Shown here: piece after piece, positions 36,590-43,983 of the stretch
Layout: each line of letters opens with the position of its first letter
How positions within the stretch are numbered: position 1 is the stretch's first letter
Source of the DNA: JAJYQH01 sp036261615
Lineage (GTDB): Bacteria > Actinomycetota > Actinomycetes > Propionibacteriales > Propionibacteriaceae
Length of the DNA stretch: 64,000 bases
Assembly (NCBI GenBank): GCA_036261615.1
Contig: DATAKK010000015.1
Coordinates: 11,259 to 75,258, forward strand
Direction: 5' to 3'
Notes under the pieces: generated by a model
What the model saw: only the letters and a program-made list of their open reading frames with translations
What the model was told of the DNA's origin: nothing
Databases searched by the model: none
Made by a program: the position numbers and the translations under genes

Positions 36590-37509
36590 GCCACCGCTAC
36601 GCCGCCGTCGACTGCGGCACCAACTCGATCCGGCTGCTCGTCGCCGACGTCGACGCCGAGGGGAAGCTGGTCGAGCACGACCGCCGGCTCGAGCTGGTGC
36701 GCCTCGGCCAGGGGGTCGACGCCACCCGCCGCTTCCACCCGGACGCCCTCGCCCGCACCTTCGCGGCCTGCGAGCGGTTCGCGGAGGTGATCGAGCGGTT
36801 CGGGTGCGACCGGGTGCGGTTCGTCGCCACGTCGGCCGCCCGCGACGTGAGCAACCGCGACGAGTTCTTCGCCGGGGTGCAGCAGCGGCTGGGCGTGGCC
36901 CCCGAGGTGATCCCCGGCGAGGAGGAGGCCCGGCTGTCGTTCGCCGGCGCGCTCAGCGGGGTGGCCGACGTCACCGACCCCGTCCTCGTCATCGACATCG
37001 GCGGCGGGTCGACCGAACTGGTCGTCGGCTCCGGCGGCGAGGTCCGCGCCGCGGTGAGCCTCGACATGGGATCGGTGCGGCTGCGGGAGCGGTTCCTGCG
37101 CGACGACCCGCCCACCGGATCGCAGATCGAGGACGCCCGGCGCTTCGTCCGGGGCCTGCTCGACAGCGGGCCGGACCTCGCCGGCGTCCGCACGGTCATC
37201 GGGGTCGCGGGGACGGTGACGTCGCTGTCGGCCATCGACCAGGGGCTCGCCGAGTACGACCGCGACGAGGTCCACGGCTCGCGGATGTCACGCGAGCGGA
37301 TCGCCGAGCTCGCGGCGCGGCTGCTGGGGCTCACCGGCTCCGAGATCGAGGCGACCACGTGCCTGCCGGCGAAGCGGGCCGAGGTGATCGCCGGCGGCGC
37401 CCTCATCTGCGACGAGGTGGCCCGCCGGTCGGGCGCCGGGTCGATCACCGTGTCCGAGAGCGACATCCTCGACGGGATGGTGCTTGCAATGGCACGCGCC
37501 GACGCCTGA
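36586..37509 (+). CDS. Ppx/GppA family exopolyphosphatase
   Basis: 307 aa, the short actinobacterial form lacking the HD domain. The ASKHA fold is shown by AAVDCGTNSIRLLVADV (phosphate loop), FVATSAARDVSNRDEFF, the catalytic Glu region PGEEEARLSFAGAL, and VIDIGGGSTELVVG. It hydrolyses polyphosphate ends or pppGpp; Mycobacterium Ppx2 (Rv1026) is the positional counterpart. ATG 36586 overlaps the DUF501 stop. Confidence 0.92.
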   Translation: MSHRYAAVDCGTNSIRLLVADVDAEGKLVEHDRRLELVRLGQGVDATRRFHPDALARTFAACERFAEVIERFGCDRVRFVATSAARDVSNRDEFFAGVQQRLGVAPEVIPGEEEARLSFAGALSGVADVTDPVLVIDIGGGSTELVVGSGGEVRAAVSLDMGSVRLRERFLRDDPPTGSQIEDARRFVRGLLDSGPDLAGVRTVIGVAGTVTSLSAIDQGLAEYDRDEVHGSRMSRERIAELAARLLGLTGSEIEATTCLPAKRAEVIAGGALICDEVARRSGAGSITVSESDILDGMVLAMARADA

Positions 37510-37539
37510 CCGGCGTCCGTTCGCGGGGCGATCGGCCCC

Positions 37540-37568
37540 TTCGGAATCCCCTTGCCGCTGCATAGGGT
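37540..37568 (+). promoter_or_regulatory. promoter of leaderless tpx
   Basis: TTCGGA 37540-37545, 17-bp spacer, TAGGGT 37563-37568, then 6 nt to ATG 37575. Confidence 0.55.
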
Positions 37569-37574
37569 GGGCCC

Positions 37575-38075
37575 ATGGCACACATCACGCAAGGTGGAAA
37601 CCCCGTCACCACGGCCGGCGAGCTGCCCGCCGTCGGCACCCAGGCCCCGGCGTTCACGCTGGTCGCCAACGACCTGTCCGACCTGACCTCCGACGCCCTC
37701 CGGGGACGCCGCGTCGTCCTCAACATCTTCCCGTCGGTAGGCACCGGGATCTGCTCGACCAGCGTCCGCAAGTTCAACGAGCTGGCGGCCGGTCTGGAGA
37801 ACACCGCCGTGGTGTGCGTGTCCAACGACCTCCCGTTCGCGCAGAAGAGCTTCTGCGGCGCAGAGGGCCTCGACAACGTGGTCACGGCGTCCGCCTTCCG
37901 CAGCGCGTTCGGCAAGGACTACGGCGTCACGCTGCTCGACGGTCCGTTCGCGGGCCTGCTGTCGCGCGCGGTCGTCGTCCTCGACGAGAACGGGGTCGTG
38001 ACCTACACCGAGCAGGTGCCCGAGATCGCCCAGGAGCCCAACTACGACGGGGCCGTCGCCGCGCTCAAGAAGTGA
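37575..38075 (+). CDS. tpx: thiol peroxidase (atypical 2-Cys peroxiredoxin)
   Basis: 166 aa. The peroxidatic Cys60 is in NIFPSVGTGICSTSVRKF and the resolving Cys94 in KSFCGAEG, as in Tpx enzymes reduced by thioredoxin. An extra Cys81 (AVVCVSND) is common. The usual Asp in SxDT is Gly56 here, a minor departure. It detoxifies alkyl and hydrogen peroxide. It begins at a leaderless ATG 37575 with its own promoter, separating it from ppx. Confidence 0.95.
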   Translation: MAHITQGGNPVTTAGELPAVGTQAPAFTLVANDLSDLTSDALRGRRVVLNIFPSVGTGICSTSVRKFNELAAGLENTAVVCVSNDLPFAQKSFCGAEGLDNVVTASAFRSAFGKDYGVTLLDGPFAGLLSRAVVVLDENGVVTYTEQVPEIAQEPNYDGAVAALKK

Positions 38076-38110
38076 CGCCCGGAGCCCTTCGGCCGGGCTG
38101 ACACCCTCCC

Positions 38111-38176
38111 GAATTGCAGGCGAGTCGCCGACTTCCTGCGGTGGCGGACGCCGCCCCCGCCGCTCGCCTGCAATTC
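38111..38176. repeat. intergenic inverted repeat with GAATTGCAGGCGAG arms
   Basis: Perfect 14-bp arms GAATTGCAGGCGAG (38111-38124) and CTCGCCTGCAATTC (38163-38176), spaced by 38 nt that contain a partial extra box (TTCCTGCGG at 38134). It lies between tpx and the convergent tRNA-Leu. No T-tract, so not a standard terminator. Confidence 0.65.
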
Positions 38177-38224
38177 CGGCGGTTCCGACCCGTTGGGTGC
38201 GGCCGGCGTGCGGGCATCCCACGG

Positions 38225-38298
38225 TGCCCCCGACGGGATTCGAACCCGTACTGAAGCGGGTTTAAGCCGCCTGCCTCTGCCGATTGGGCCACGGGGGC
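38225..38298 (-). tRNA. tRNA-Leu (anticodon UAA), short variable region
   Basis: Minus-strand 74-nt cloverleaf: acceptor GCCCCCG/CGGGGGC, D-arm GCC/GGC with CAATCGGCAGA loop, anticodon arm GGCGG-CTTAAAC-CCGCT, five-base variable region TCAGT, T-arm ACGGG-TTCGAAT-CCCGT, discriminator A, no encoded CCA. Anticodon TAA reads the very rare codon TTA. Unlike Streptomyces bldA it has no long variable arm. Confidence 0.88.
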
Positions 38299-38394
38299 CA
38301 CGGTCACGATAGCGAAGCGGGCGCCCCCAAGGGCCCGGGCGGCGACCAGGGAACGACCGGGGTCCACGCCAGGGGAGTCCGACAAGGTCGTCGG

Positions 38395-38400
38395 TAGACT
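38395..38400 (+). promoter_or_regulatory. -10 box for the Bax inhibitor-like gene
   Basis: TAGACT, 59 nt before ATG 38460; GAAAGG ribosome site in the leader. Confidence 0.45.
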
Positions 38401-38459
38401 GGACGATGCGAGGACGCCGCAGCTTGTCGGCGTCCGCTTGGCACGAAAGGCAACCCGTC

Positions 38460-39296
38460 ATGGCCAACCCGATTCTGTCGCAGTCGGACACGTTCAACCG
38501 GCGCGGTTATGCGCCCTACCAGGCGCAGCCGTACCAGCAGTACCCCTATCAGCAGCAGTACCCCGGCCAGCCCTACCAGGGCGGCCAGTACGGCCAGGCC
38601 CCCTGGCAGCAGCCGAGCGCTCCCACCGCGCTGATGACCTACGACGACGTCATCGCCAAGACCGGTCTGGCCCTGCTCGGCGTGGCGGCGGCGGCCTTCG
38701 CGTCGTACCAGTACTTCGCGGTCAACTACGCCCCCGCCCTCATGATGGGCGCCCTGCTCATCAGCGCGATCGTCGGCTTCGTCACCGTGCTCGTGGTGGC
38801 CGGACGCCGGCGGGTCTCGCCGGTCGGGGTGATGATCTACGCGCTCGTCGAGGGCGTGTTCATCGGCGTGTTCACGCTGCTGCTCGAGGCCCGCTACCCG
38901 GGCATCGCCCTGCAGGCGGTCACCGGCACCTTCGCGGCCGCGGCCGCGACCCTGATCGCCTACCGGTTCTTCCACATCCGGGTCAGCAACAGGTTCCGCA
39001 AGTGGGTGTTCATCACCACGATGGCCTTCGCCGCGCTCATGCTCGTCAACCTCGTCCTGTCCCTCGTCGGCCTCAACACCGGCATCGCCGGCTTCGGCCC
39101 GCTGGGCTTCGTGTTCGCCCTGCTCGGCGCCGGGCTCGCGGTGTTCAACCTGATCATGGACTTCGACTACGTCGACCGCGCCGTCGCCAACCAGGCCCCG
39201 GCCACCGAGTCGTGGCGCGCCGCCCTCGGCATCACGGTCACCATGGTGTGGCTCTACACCGAGATCCTGCGGATCCTCTCCTACCTGCGCCGCTGA
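38460..39296 (+). CDS. Bax inhibitor-1/YccA family membrane protein
   Basis: 278 aa. A cytoplasmic N-terminus rich in Tyr, Gln, Pro and Gly (about residues 16-60, repeated QPY/QYP words) precedes about seven membrane helices. The family pattern is seen in YALVEGVFIGVFTLLLEARY and the C-terminal FDYVDRAVANQAPATESWRA with acidic residues that form the di-aspartyl pH sensor in BsYetJ-like proteins. It probably acts as a calcium-leak channel. This N-terminal extension is typical of actinobacterial members. Confidence 0.9.
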   Translation: MANPILSQSDTFNRRGYAPYQAQPYQQYPYQQQYPGQPYQGGQYGQAPWQQPSAPTALMTYDDVIAKTGLALLGVAAAAFASYQYFAVNYAPALMMGALLISAIVGFVTVLVVAGRRRVSPVGVMIYALVEGVFIGVFTLLLEARYPGIALQAVTGTFAAAAATLIAYRFFHIRVSNRFRKWVFITTMAFAALMLVNLVLSLVGLNTGIAGFGPLGFVFALLGAGLAVFNLIMDFDYVDRAVANQAPATESWRAALGITVTMVWLYTEILRILSYLRR

Positions 39297-39320
39297 GGCG
39301 CCTCCACCAACTCACCGTTC

Positions 39321-39354
39321 GACGCCCCGGCCGGCACCAGCTGGCCGGGGCGTC
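39321..39354 (+). terminator. hairpin after the Bax inhibitor-like gene
   Basis: Perfect 12-bp stem GACGCCCCGGCC (39321-39332) / GGCCGGGGCGTC (39343-39354), 10-nt loop, 24 nt after the stop; no T-tract. Confidence 0.65.
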
Positions 39355-39355
39355 G

Positions 39356-39419
39356 GGCGTCCGGGGGAGGGTGACGGCGTCCCTGGATGGCTGATCGGCG
39401 TCCGAGCGTGGCGGCGTCC
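39356..39419 (+). repeat. cluster of four GGCGTCC heptamers
   Basis: GGCGTCC occurs at 39356, 39376, 39397 and 39413, all in the same orientation with 16-21 bp spacing, in non-coding sequence between two hairpins. Confidence 0.8.
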
Positions 39420-39436
39420 GGACCCCGAAGTGTGCG

Positions 39437-39482
39437 CGGCCTGCATCGACCACCCCTCGGGAAGGGGCACCCATGCAGGCCG
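39437..39482 (-). terminator. two-part hairpin after the NUDIX gene
   Basis: Outer 10-bp stem CGGCCTGCAT (39437-39446) / ATGCAGGCCG (39473-39482) encloses an inner CCCCT-CGGGA-AGGGG stem-loop. It lies 22 nt downstream of the minus-strand NUDIX stop, in a convergent gap; probably a terminator lacking a T-tract. Confidence 0.6.
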
Positions 39483-39503
39483 TGTCAATGTCGGGGAGCG
39501 CCG

Positions 39504-40199
39504 CTACTGCGGCGGCACGTGGATGAGGTGCTTGTCGAGCAGGGAGCGCGACCCGGAGGTCCACGGGAGCGCGCGCCACTGCCGCAGCGGGATCCAGGCC
39601 GCCCGCGCCGTCGTGCCGTCGACGTCGATGACCGTCGGGGTGGTCGGGTTCGCGCAGGTGGCGGTGTAGATGATGCGGAGCGCGTGGAAGTCCTCGAGGA
39701 CGCCGTTCGGCGCGCGTCCGACCCAGTGGTCCGACTGGAGGTCGATGAGGCGGTTGATGTGCACCTCCTGGCCGGTCTCCTCGGCGACCTCCCGCATCAG
39801 CCCCTCGTGCGGCAATTCCCCGGGCATGAGGCCGCCGCCGGGAAGCTGCCAGAGGCCGGGCACGGCCGTCTTGTCCGAGCACTCGCAGCCGAGGACGCCG
39901 CGCGGCGAGCGGATGATCGCGTACGCCGCGATCCGCTGGTTGAGCACGGGCACCTCGTCGGGCGCGACGAGCAGGTTGGGGTCGGCGCCCCGGTGCTTGA
40001 TCCGGGGTGGACGGGACGAGTGGGTGCGGCGCGACACCTGCACCGTGAGGACGACCTCGTCGTCGGCCATCCGGGCCGACAGCAGACTGTTGATGACGAA
40101 CCCACGGCGCCACAGCTCCTGGTGAGGATTCTGGCCGTGCTGCACCGCGAGGTTGACCAGTTCGCCCGCTCCCGGGGAACTCACTCCTACGATGCGCAT
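39504..40199 (-). CDS. NUDIX hydrolase
   Basis: 231 aa. The NUDIX box is complete: GGGLMPGELPHEGLMREV then AEETGQ (about residues 118-141), with REVAEE metal ligands. An N-terminal domain of about 75 residues includes VLTVQVSRRTHSSRPPR. ATG 40199 is chosen because the upstream sequence is not protein-like. Substrate (nucleoside diphosphate derivative) unknown. It is divergent from the zinc metallopeptidase across a repeat-containing gap. Confidence 0.85.
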   Translation of the reverse strand: MRIVGVSSPGAGELVNLAVQHGQNPHQELWRRGFVINSLLSARMADDEVVLTVQVSRRTHSSRPPRIKHRGADPNLLVAPDEVPVLNQRIAAYAIIRSPRGVLGCECSDKTAVPGLWQLPGGGLMPGELPHEGLMREVAEETGQEVHINRLIDLQSDHWVGRAPNGVLEDFHALRIIYTATCANPTTPTVIDVDGTTARAAWIPLRQWRALPWTSGSRSLLDKHLIHVPPQ

Positions 40200-40333
40200 C
40201 TGTTCATCATGGCATGCCCGCGAGGGACCCCCTTGCGGCCGTCCCCGGCGCCCGGGGCTCGAGGCGGGGGTGCCGGGGAGAGTTGCGGGCCGGGTGTGGC
40301 CGGCGTCCGGGGACACCTACCGCGGCCGACTTT

Positions 40334-40406
40334 CTGCCAAACGTGCACCACCTGCCACACCCGCGCCCCAGGACGAGAGGTGTGGCAGGTGGGGTGAATT
40401 TCGCAG
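40334..40406. repeat. four-box intergenic element (CTGCCACAC type)
   Basis: Left boxes CTGCCAAAC (40334) and CTGCCACAC (40352), right boxes inverted GTGTGGCAG (40380) and ATTTCGCAG (40398), each pair 18 bp apart. The inner pair extends to a perfect 14-bp inverted repeat CCACCTGCCACACC (40348-40361) / GGTGTGGCAGGTGG (40379-40392). Confidence 0.72.
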
Positions 40407-40482
40407 GGAGCCCACGGCCGGGGGCGCGCCCGGACGCCGAGCAGCCCACCTCCCGCGCCGCCCCGGTGGCCCGGGCGTCGGT

Positions 40483-40488
40483 AGCATG
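40483..40488 (+). promoter_or_regulatory. -10 box for the metallopeptidase gene
   Basis: TAGCAT, 54 nt before ATG 40543. Confidence 0.4.
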
Positions 40489-40542
40489 ACAGCCAATCGA
40501 CCGGCCCCCAGCGGGGCACCCCACCCGGCGAGGACGGCTGTC

Positions 40543-41397
40543 ATGGACTTCAACCCCAACGCGACGCTCAACGGCAACATCTCCTCCGCGGGCGGCCCGG
40601 GCGGGGGCCGCGGCGGCGGAATCATCGTCGGCGGCGCCGGCGGGGTGGTCATGCTCGTGCTCGCCCTGCTGTTCGGCGTGAACCCCTTCAGCGGGGGCCA
40701 GGGGCAGCCGGCCACCCTCGACAGCAGCCAGTGCTCGACCGGCGCCGACGTCCAGACCAACCGCGACTGCCGGTGGAAGGCGTACGTCACCTCGATCGAG
40801 GACTTCTGGTCGGGCCGGCTCAACGGCTACACGTCCGCGCCCACGGTGACGTTCACGGGCCAGGTCGACACCGGCTGCGGGACGGCGTCCAGCCAGGTCG
40901 GGCCGTTCTACTGCCCTGCCGACAAGACCGTCTACATCGACACCGCCTTCACCGACCAGTTGCTGCAGCAGCTCGGCGCCGAGGGTGGGGACGCCGCGGA
41001 GGCGTACGTCCTCGCGCACGAGTACGGCCACCACGTCTCCGACCTCACCGGGCAGCTGGCCAAGGCCCAGGCCTCGGGAAACCAGACCGGCCCCACCTCG
41101 GCGTCCGTGCGCTCGGAGCTGCAGGCCGACTGCTACGCGGGCGTGTGGTTCCACAACGTGGCCGCCGGCAACGACCCGATCCTCAGCGGCGTCACCCAGG
41201 ACGACATCAACCGGGTCTCGGACGCCGCGAAGGCCGTGGGCGACGACCGGATCCAGAAGGCGACCCAGGGCTACGTGCAGCCGGAGTCGTGGACCCACGG
41301 GTCGGCCGCGATGCGGCACAAGTGGCTCGAGACCGGGTTCACCACCGGCGACCCGGGTGCCTGCGACACGTTCAGCACCAACGATCTGGGGCAGTGA
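40543..41397 (+). CDS. YpfJ-like neutral zinc metallopeptidase, membrane-anchored
   Basis: 284 aa. A Gly-rich N-terminus (about 14-30), one membrane helix (IIVGGAGGVVMLVLALLFGV, about 28-47), then an extracytoplasmic zincin domain with HEYGH (His159, Glu160, His163) and the downstream ELQADCYAGVW helix carrying the third ligand. Several Cys in TGCGTASSQVGPFYCPADK suggest a disulfide. Family PF04228 is poorly characterised; substrate unknown. Normal length. Confidence 0.9.
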   Translation: MDFNPNATLNGNISSAGGPGGGRGGGIIVGGAGGVVMLVLALLFGVNPFSGGQGQPATLDSSQCSTGADVQTNRDCRWKAYVTSIEDFWSGRLNGYTSAPTVTFTGQVDTGCGTASSQVGPFYCPADKTVYIDTAFTDQLLQQLGAEGGDAAEAYVLAHEYGHHVSDLTGQLAKAQASGNQTGPTSASVRSELQADCYAGVWFHNVAAGNDPILSGVTQDDINRVSDAAKAVGDDRIQKATQGYVQPESWTHGSAAMRHKWLETGFTTGDPGACDTFSTNDLGQ

Positions 41398-41406
41398 CGC
41401 GGCACC

Positions 41407-42468
41407 TCAGCTGCCGACGAGGTGGGTGACCTCGACGCCGTCGAGGGTGAACGCCCGCGTCGTCCCGTGGGCGGTGACCCGGAGCACCGGCTGGGCGAGC
41501 TTGTCGCGCCGGTCGATCACCCACTGCACCGAACTCGCCGAGGACGACTCGTCCGACCCGCCGGCCTGCGTCGGGGCCGTGGACGCGGTGGACTGGGTCG
41601 AGGTCGGACGGCCGGTCGGGCTCGAGTCGGTGGCGGACGCGACGGCGTCCGGGCTCACCGGGGCGCCGGCGGAGGCCAGCTGGATGATGCTGGCCACGAC
41701 CGCCGGGTTGACCAGCGAGGCGTCGAACAGCTGGGGCAGCGTGCCCTTCTCGGACGCCGCCCACCGCGGCAGGCTCTTGGGCCGGGTGACCACGGTGATG
41801 ACACCCTGCTGGGAGCCCGGCAGCTCGACGTAGAGGCCGCTCTCGGGGCGGTAGCCGATGACGCCCACCTGGGTCGACGTGCCGAGGCAGTCGCGGAGGG
41901 CTTCGCTGATGCCCTCGGCGGTGGTGAAGTCGAGCGTGTGCACGAGGGTGCCGTCGGGGCGGAAGAACACGGTGGCCGACTCCGGGTTGGTGGTCACCGT
42001 CATGAGCACCTGCCCCTGGTTGTACTCGACGATCTGCAGTTGCTGGTTCTGCTGCGAGCCCGACACCTGGGCGGCCACCTTGAACAGTTCGCCGACGTTG
42101 TCGAGGTTGAAGGTGCCGGGGTCGAAACTGGCCTGGTTGACGTTGGCGATGTCGCTCTGGGCGCGGCCGACCACGCCGTTGGTCCACGCCCAGGTGAACG
42201 GCTGCCCGTTGCGGACGATGCTCAGCGAGGCCTCGGTGGCGCTGATGTCGACCTTGACGGCCTGGTGGGTGCCGGCGGCGGCGACCAGCTGGTCGATCGC
42301 GGCCCGGGCGGCGCCGGGTGCGGTCAGCGGCTGCACCTTCGCGGACGCCGACCCGCTCGAGACGGCGGGCGCCGGGGTGGGCGTGGTCGAGGGGGCGCAG
42401 GCGGCGGACCCGAGGACCGCCGTGACCGCCAGTGCCACACCGGCCCACCGGTAGCGGCGCGATGTCAT
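41407..42468 (-). CDS. putative lipoprotein of unknown function
   Basis: 353 aa. Signal peptide GVALAVTAVLGSAAC with Cys24, a Thr/Pro/Ser linker, then a beta-rich domain (VKVDISATEASLSIVRNGQP; FRPDGTLVHTLDF) and a Ser/Thr-rich disordered segment (about 270-315) before a final small domain. I do not recognise the family. A TAGCCT box on the minus strand (plus 42476-42481) ends 7 nt before ATG, so the mRNA is probably leaderless. The gene is convergent with the metallopeptidase (9 nt between stops). Confidence 0.8.
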   Translation of the reverse strand: MTSRRYRWAGVALAVTAVLGSAACAPSTTPTPAPAVSSGSASAKVQPLTAPGAARAAIDQLVAAAGTHQAVKVDISATEASLSIVRNGQPFTWAWTNGVVGRAQSDIANVNQASFDPGTFNLDNVGELFKVAAQVSGSQQNQQLQIVEYNQGQVLMTVTTNPESATVFFRPDGTLVHTLDFTTAEGISEALRDCLGTSTQVGVIGYRPESGLYVELPGSQQGVITVVTRPKSLPRWAASEKGTLPQLFDASLVNPAVVASIIQLASAGAPVSPDAVASATDSSPTGRPTSTQSTASTAPTQAGGSDESSSASSVQWVIDRRDKLAQPVLRVTAHGTTRAFTLDGVEVTHLVGS

Positions 42469-42475
42469 GTGGTCG

Positions 42476-42481
42476 AGGCTA
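42476..42481 (-). promoter_or_regulatory. -10 box for the leaderless lipoprotein gene
   Basis: TAGCCT on the minus strand (AGGCTA on plus), 7 nt before ATG 42468. Confidence 0.5.
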
Positions 42482-42547
42482 CCGACGACGACCAATGCGC
42501 CGCGAACCGGGACCGGCCGGACGACACCGGCATGGTGTGATGGGGCG

Positions 42548-43210
42548 GTGACCCAGACCTGGCCCCGCGAGCTCACCGGGGACGCCGTGTCGGTCGCGCC
42601 CCGGCTGCTGGGCGGGGTGATCGTGCACCGCGGGGTGGCCGTGCGGGTCACCGAGGTCGAGGCCTACACCGGGGCCGACGACCCCGCGTCCCACGCGTAC
42701 CGGGGCCCGACCGCGCGGAACGCGGCGATGTTCGCCGGACCCGGGCACATCTACGTCTACCTGAGCTACGGGATCCACCGGGCGGCCAACATCGTCACCG
42801 CGCCGGCGGGCACGGCCGCCGGTGTCCTGCTGCGGGCCGGCGAGGTGGTCGCGGGGCACGAGGTCGCGCGCGGGCGGCGTCCCGGCGTCGCGGACGCGCG
42901 GCTCGCGTCGGGCCCCGGGAACCTGGGCCGGGTGCTCGGCCTGCGGCTCGAGCTGTCGGGTCGCCGCTTCGACGTGGCTCACCATCCGGTCGACCTGCTC
43001 CGGGTGGGCGACGGGGACGATCCCCGGCTGCTGTTCCTGCCGGCGCCGGTCGCCGCGGAGGCCCTCGGCCAGGGCCCCCGGGTGGGCGTCGGGGCCGCCC
43101 ACGACCGCCCCTGGCGGTTCTGGATCCCGGGCGATCCCACCGTCTCGAAGTACCGCCGCGGCGGCGGCGCGGGTCGGCCCCCTGAACCTGGTGGAGCGCA
43201 TCGCACCTAG
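42548..43210 (+). CDS. 3-methyladenine DNA glycosylase (AAG/MPG family)
   Basis: 220 aa base-excision repair enzyme removing alkylated purines. VRVTEVEAYTGADDPASHAY carries the catalytic Glu, and GPTARNAAMFAGPGHIYVYL and GIHRAANIV are the fold signature. Arg-rich C-terminal tail. GTG 42548 is favoured because TGTGAT lies 6 nt upstream, fitting a leaderless start; an upstream in-frame extension is not conserved-looking. It is divergent from the lipoprotein gene. Confidence 0.92.
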   Translation: MTQTWPRELTGDAVSVAPRLLGGVIVHRGVAVRVTEVEAYTGADDPASHAYRGPTARNAAMFAGPGHIYVYLSYGIHRAANIVTAPAGTAAGVLLRAGEVVAGHEVARGRRPGVADARLASGPGNLGRVLGLRLELSGRRFDVAHHPVDLLRVGDGDDPRLLFLPAPVAAEALGQGPRVGVGAAHDRPWRFWIPGDPTVSKYRRGGGAGRPPEPGGAHRT

Positions 43211-43265
43211 TGATCCGGCTGTTGCCAACGCCGCTGATCGAGTCGAGACACTTGGCGCACCCGCC

Positions 43266-43294
43266 TTCCGTGGCGTCACCCACGGGTCTACAGT
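43266..43294 (+). promoter_or_regulatory. promoter of the SRPBCC gene
   Basis: TTCCGT 43266-43271, 17-bp spacer, TACAGT 43289-43294. The direct repeat GTCGAGACA occurs upstream (about 43234) and overlapping the start region (about 43293) and may be a regulator site. This implies a leader of about 100 nt. Confidence 0.5.
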
Positions 43295-43397
43295 CGAGAC
43301 ATCCGCCGGGAGGCGGTGCTGAGACCACAGACACGGTGCGGTGTCGAGCCGCGCCACCGGCTCACTGGGGCCGGACTCTCCTGAATCGAGGTCCACC

Positions 43398-43811
43398 ATG
43401 ACTGACGTCGTCACGAGCGAGGTTGCCGGGAAGACTGAGGACACCGTCGTCGTCCAACGGCAGGTGTCCCACCCACTGAAGAACGTCTGGAAAGTCCTCA
43501 TGACCGACGAGGGAGCCGAGGCCCTCCTGGGCCCGGGCGCCCATCTCGGTGACAAGGGTCACACCTGGATCGCCGCCGACGGCACCCGGGGCGTCACCCG
43601 CAGCTTCCACCCCTTGGAACAGATCCGGTTCTCCTGGCACGCCGAGGAGGACGCGCCGGCCACCGTCGTCGACCTGCACCTGCGCGCCGTCGATGACGCC
43701 ACCACCAGCCTCGAGATCGTGCACGACCACCTCTACGACGGCCTCGACCGCGACCGCCTCGCCGACCACTGGAACCGGGCGCTCGAGCGCATCGACAACG
43801 ACGCGCTGTAG
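43398..43811 (+). CDS. SRPBCC (AHSA1-like) family protein
   Basis: 137 aa single-domain START/Bet v1-like protein. VVVQRQVSHPLKNVWKVLMT at the N-terminus, a central VTRSFHPLEQIRFSW strand and the C-terminal helix RLADHWNRALERIDNDAL fit AHSA1-type proteins, which bind hydrophobic ligands or stimulate chaperones. A GAGG site precedes ATG 43398. Function not assignable from sequence. Confidence 0.82.
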   Translation: MTDVVTSEVAGKTEDTVVVQRQVSHPLKNVWKVLMTDEGAEALLGPGAHLGDKGHTWIAADGTRGVTRSFHPLEQIRFSWHAEEDAPATVVDLHLRAVDDATTSLEIVHDHLYDGLDRDRLADHWNRALERIDNDAL

Positions 43812-43819
43812 CCCCAAGA

Positions 43820-43961
43820 AATCCCGCAGATCCGGCTGGCGTTTCCCCCCGACGCGTCGTAGTATTCCTGCTACGACGACAGGTAGTAACCTCCGCCTTT
43901 GGGGTGGGAAGCCCACCACAGAAGATGCCAACCCAGCCCGCCGACTTCGGTCGGCGGGCTG
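43820..43961 (+). ncRNA. candidate small structured RNA
   Basis: Non-coding segment with successive stems: GCGT-TTCCCCCCG-ACGC (about 43839-43855, a six-C loop), GTCGTAG/CTACGAC (about 43857-43878), GTGGG-AA-GCCCAC (about 43904-43916), and a perfect 12-bp stem with TTCG tetraloop at 43934-43961. A TAGTAT -10-like box at 43860-43865 could instead start a shorter RNA of about 90 nt ending at the last hairpin. I cannot assign it to a known family. Confidence 0.4.
43934..43961 (+). terminator. TTCG-tetraloop hairpin
   Basis: CAGCCCGCCGAC - TTCG - GTCGGCGGGCTG, perfect 12-bp stem with the extra-stable tetraloop; no T-tract. It ends the SRPBCC or small-RNA transcript just before the next promoter. 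Confidence 0.75.
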
Positions 43962-43970
43962 AGTGCCAGC

Positions 43971-43976
43971 TAGCCT
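43971..43976 (+). promoter_or_regulatory. -10 box for the leaderless small membrane protein gene
   Basis: TAGCCT ends 7 nt before ATG 43984. Confidence 0.5.
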
Positions 43977-43983
43977 GGCTCGC

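Larger units (their letters stand above)
40200..40542. other. 343-bp divergent intergenic region, NUDIX / metallopeptidase
   Basis: It contains no gene. It contains the four-box element at 40334-40406 and, near the metallopeptidase, a -10-like TAGCAT at 40483-40488. C- and G-rich flanks give no further recognisable signal. Confidence 0.65.

Noticed and set aside
38225..38298. bldA orthologue claim
   Set aside because: The anticodon matches but the class I-like structure differs from Streptomyces bldA, so developmental control is not implied.
43820..43961. 6C RNA or SRP RNA assignment
   Set aside because: Only one loop has six C residues and the conserved SRP GGAAG core is not in the right context.
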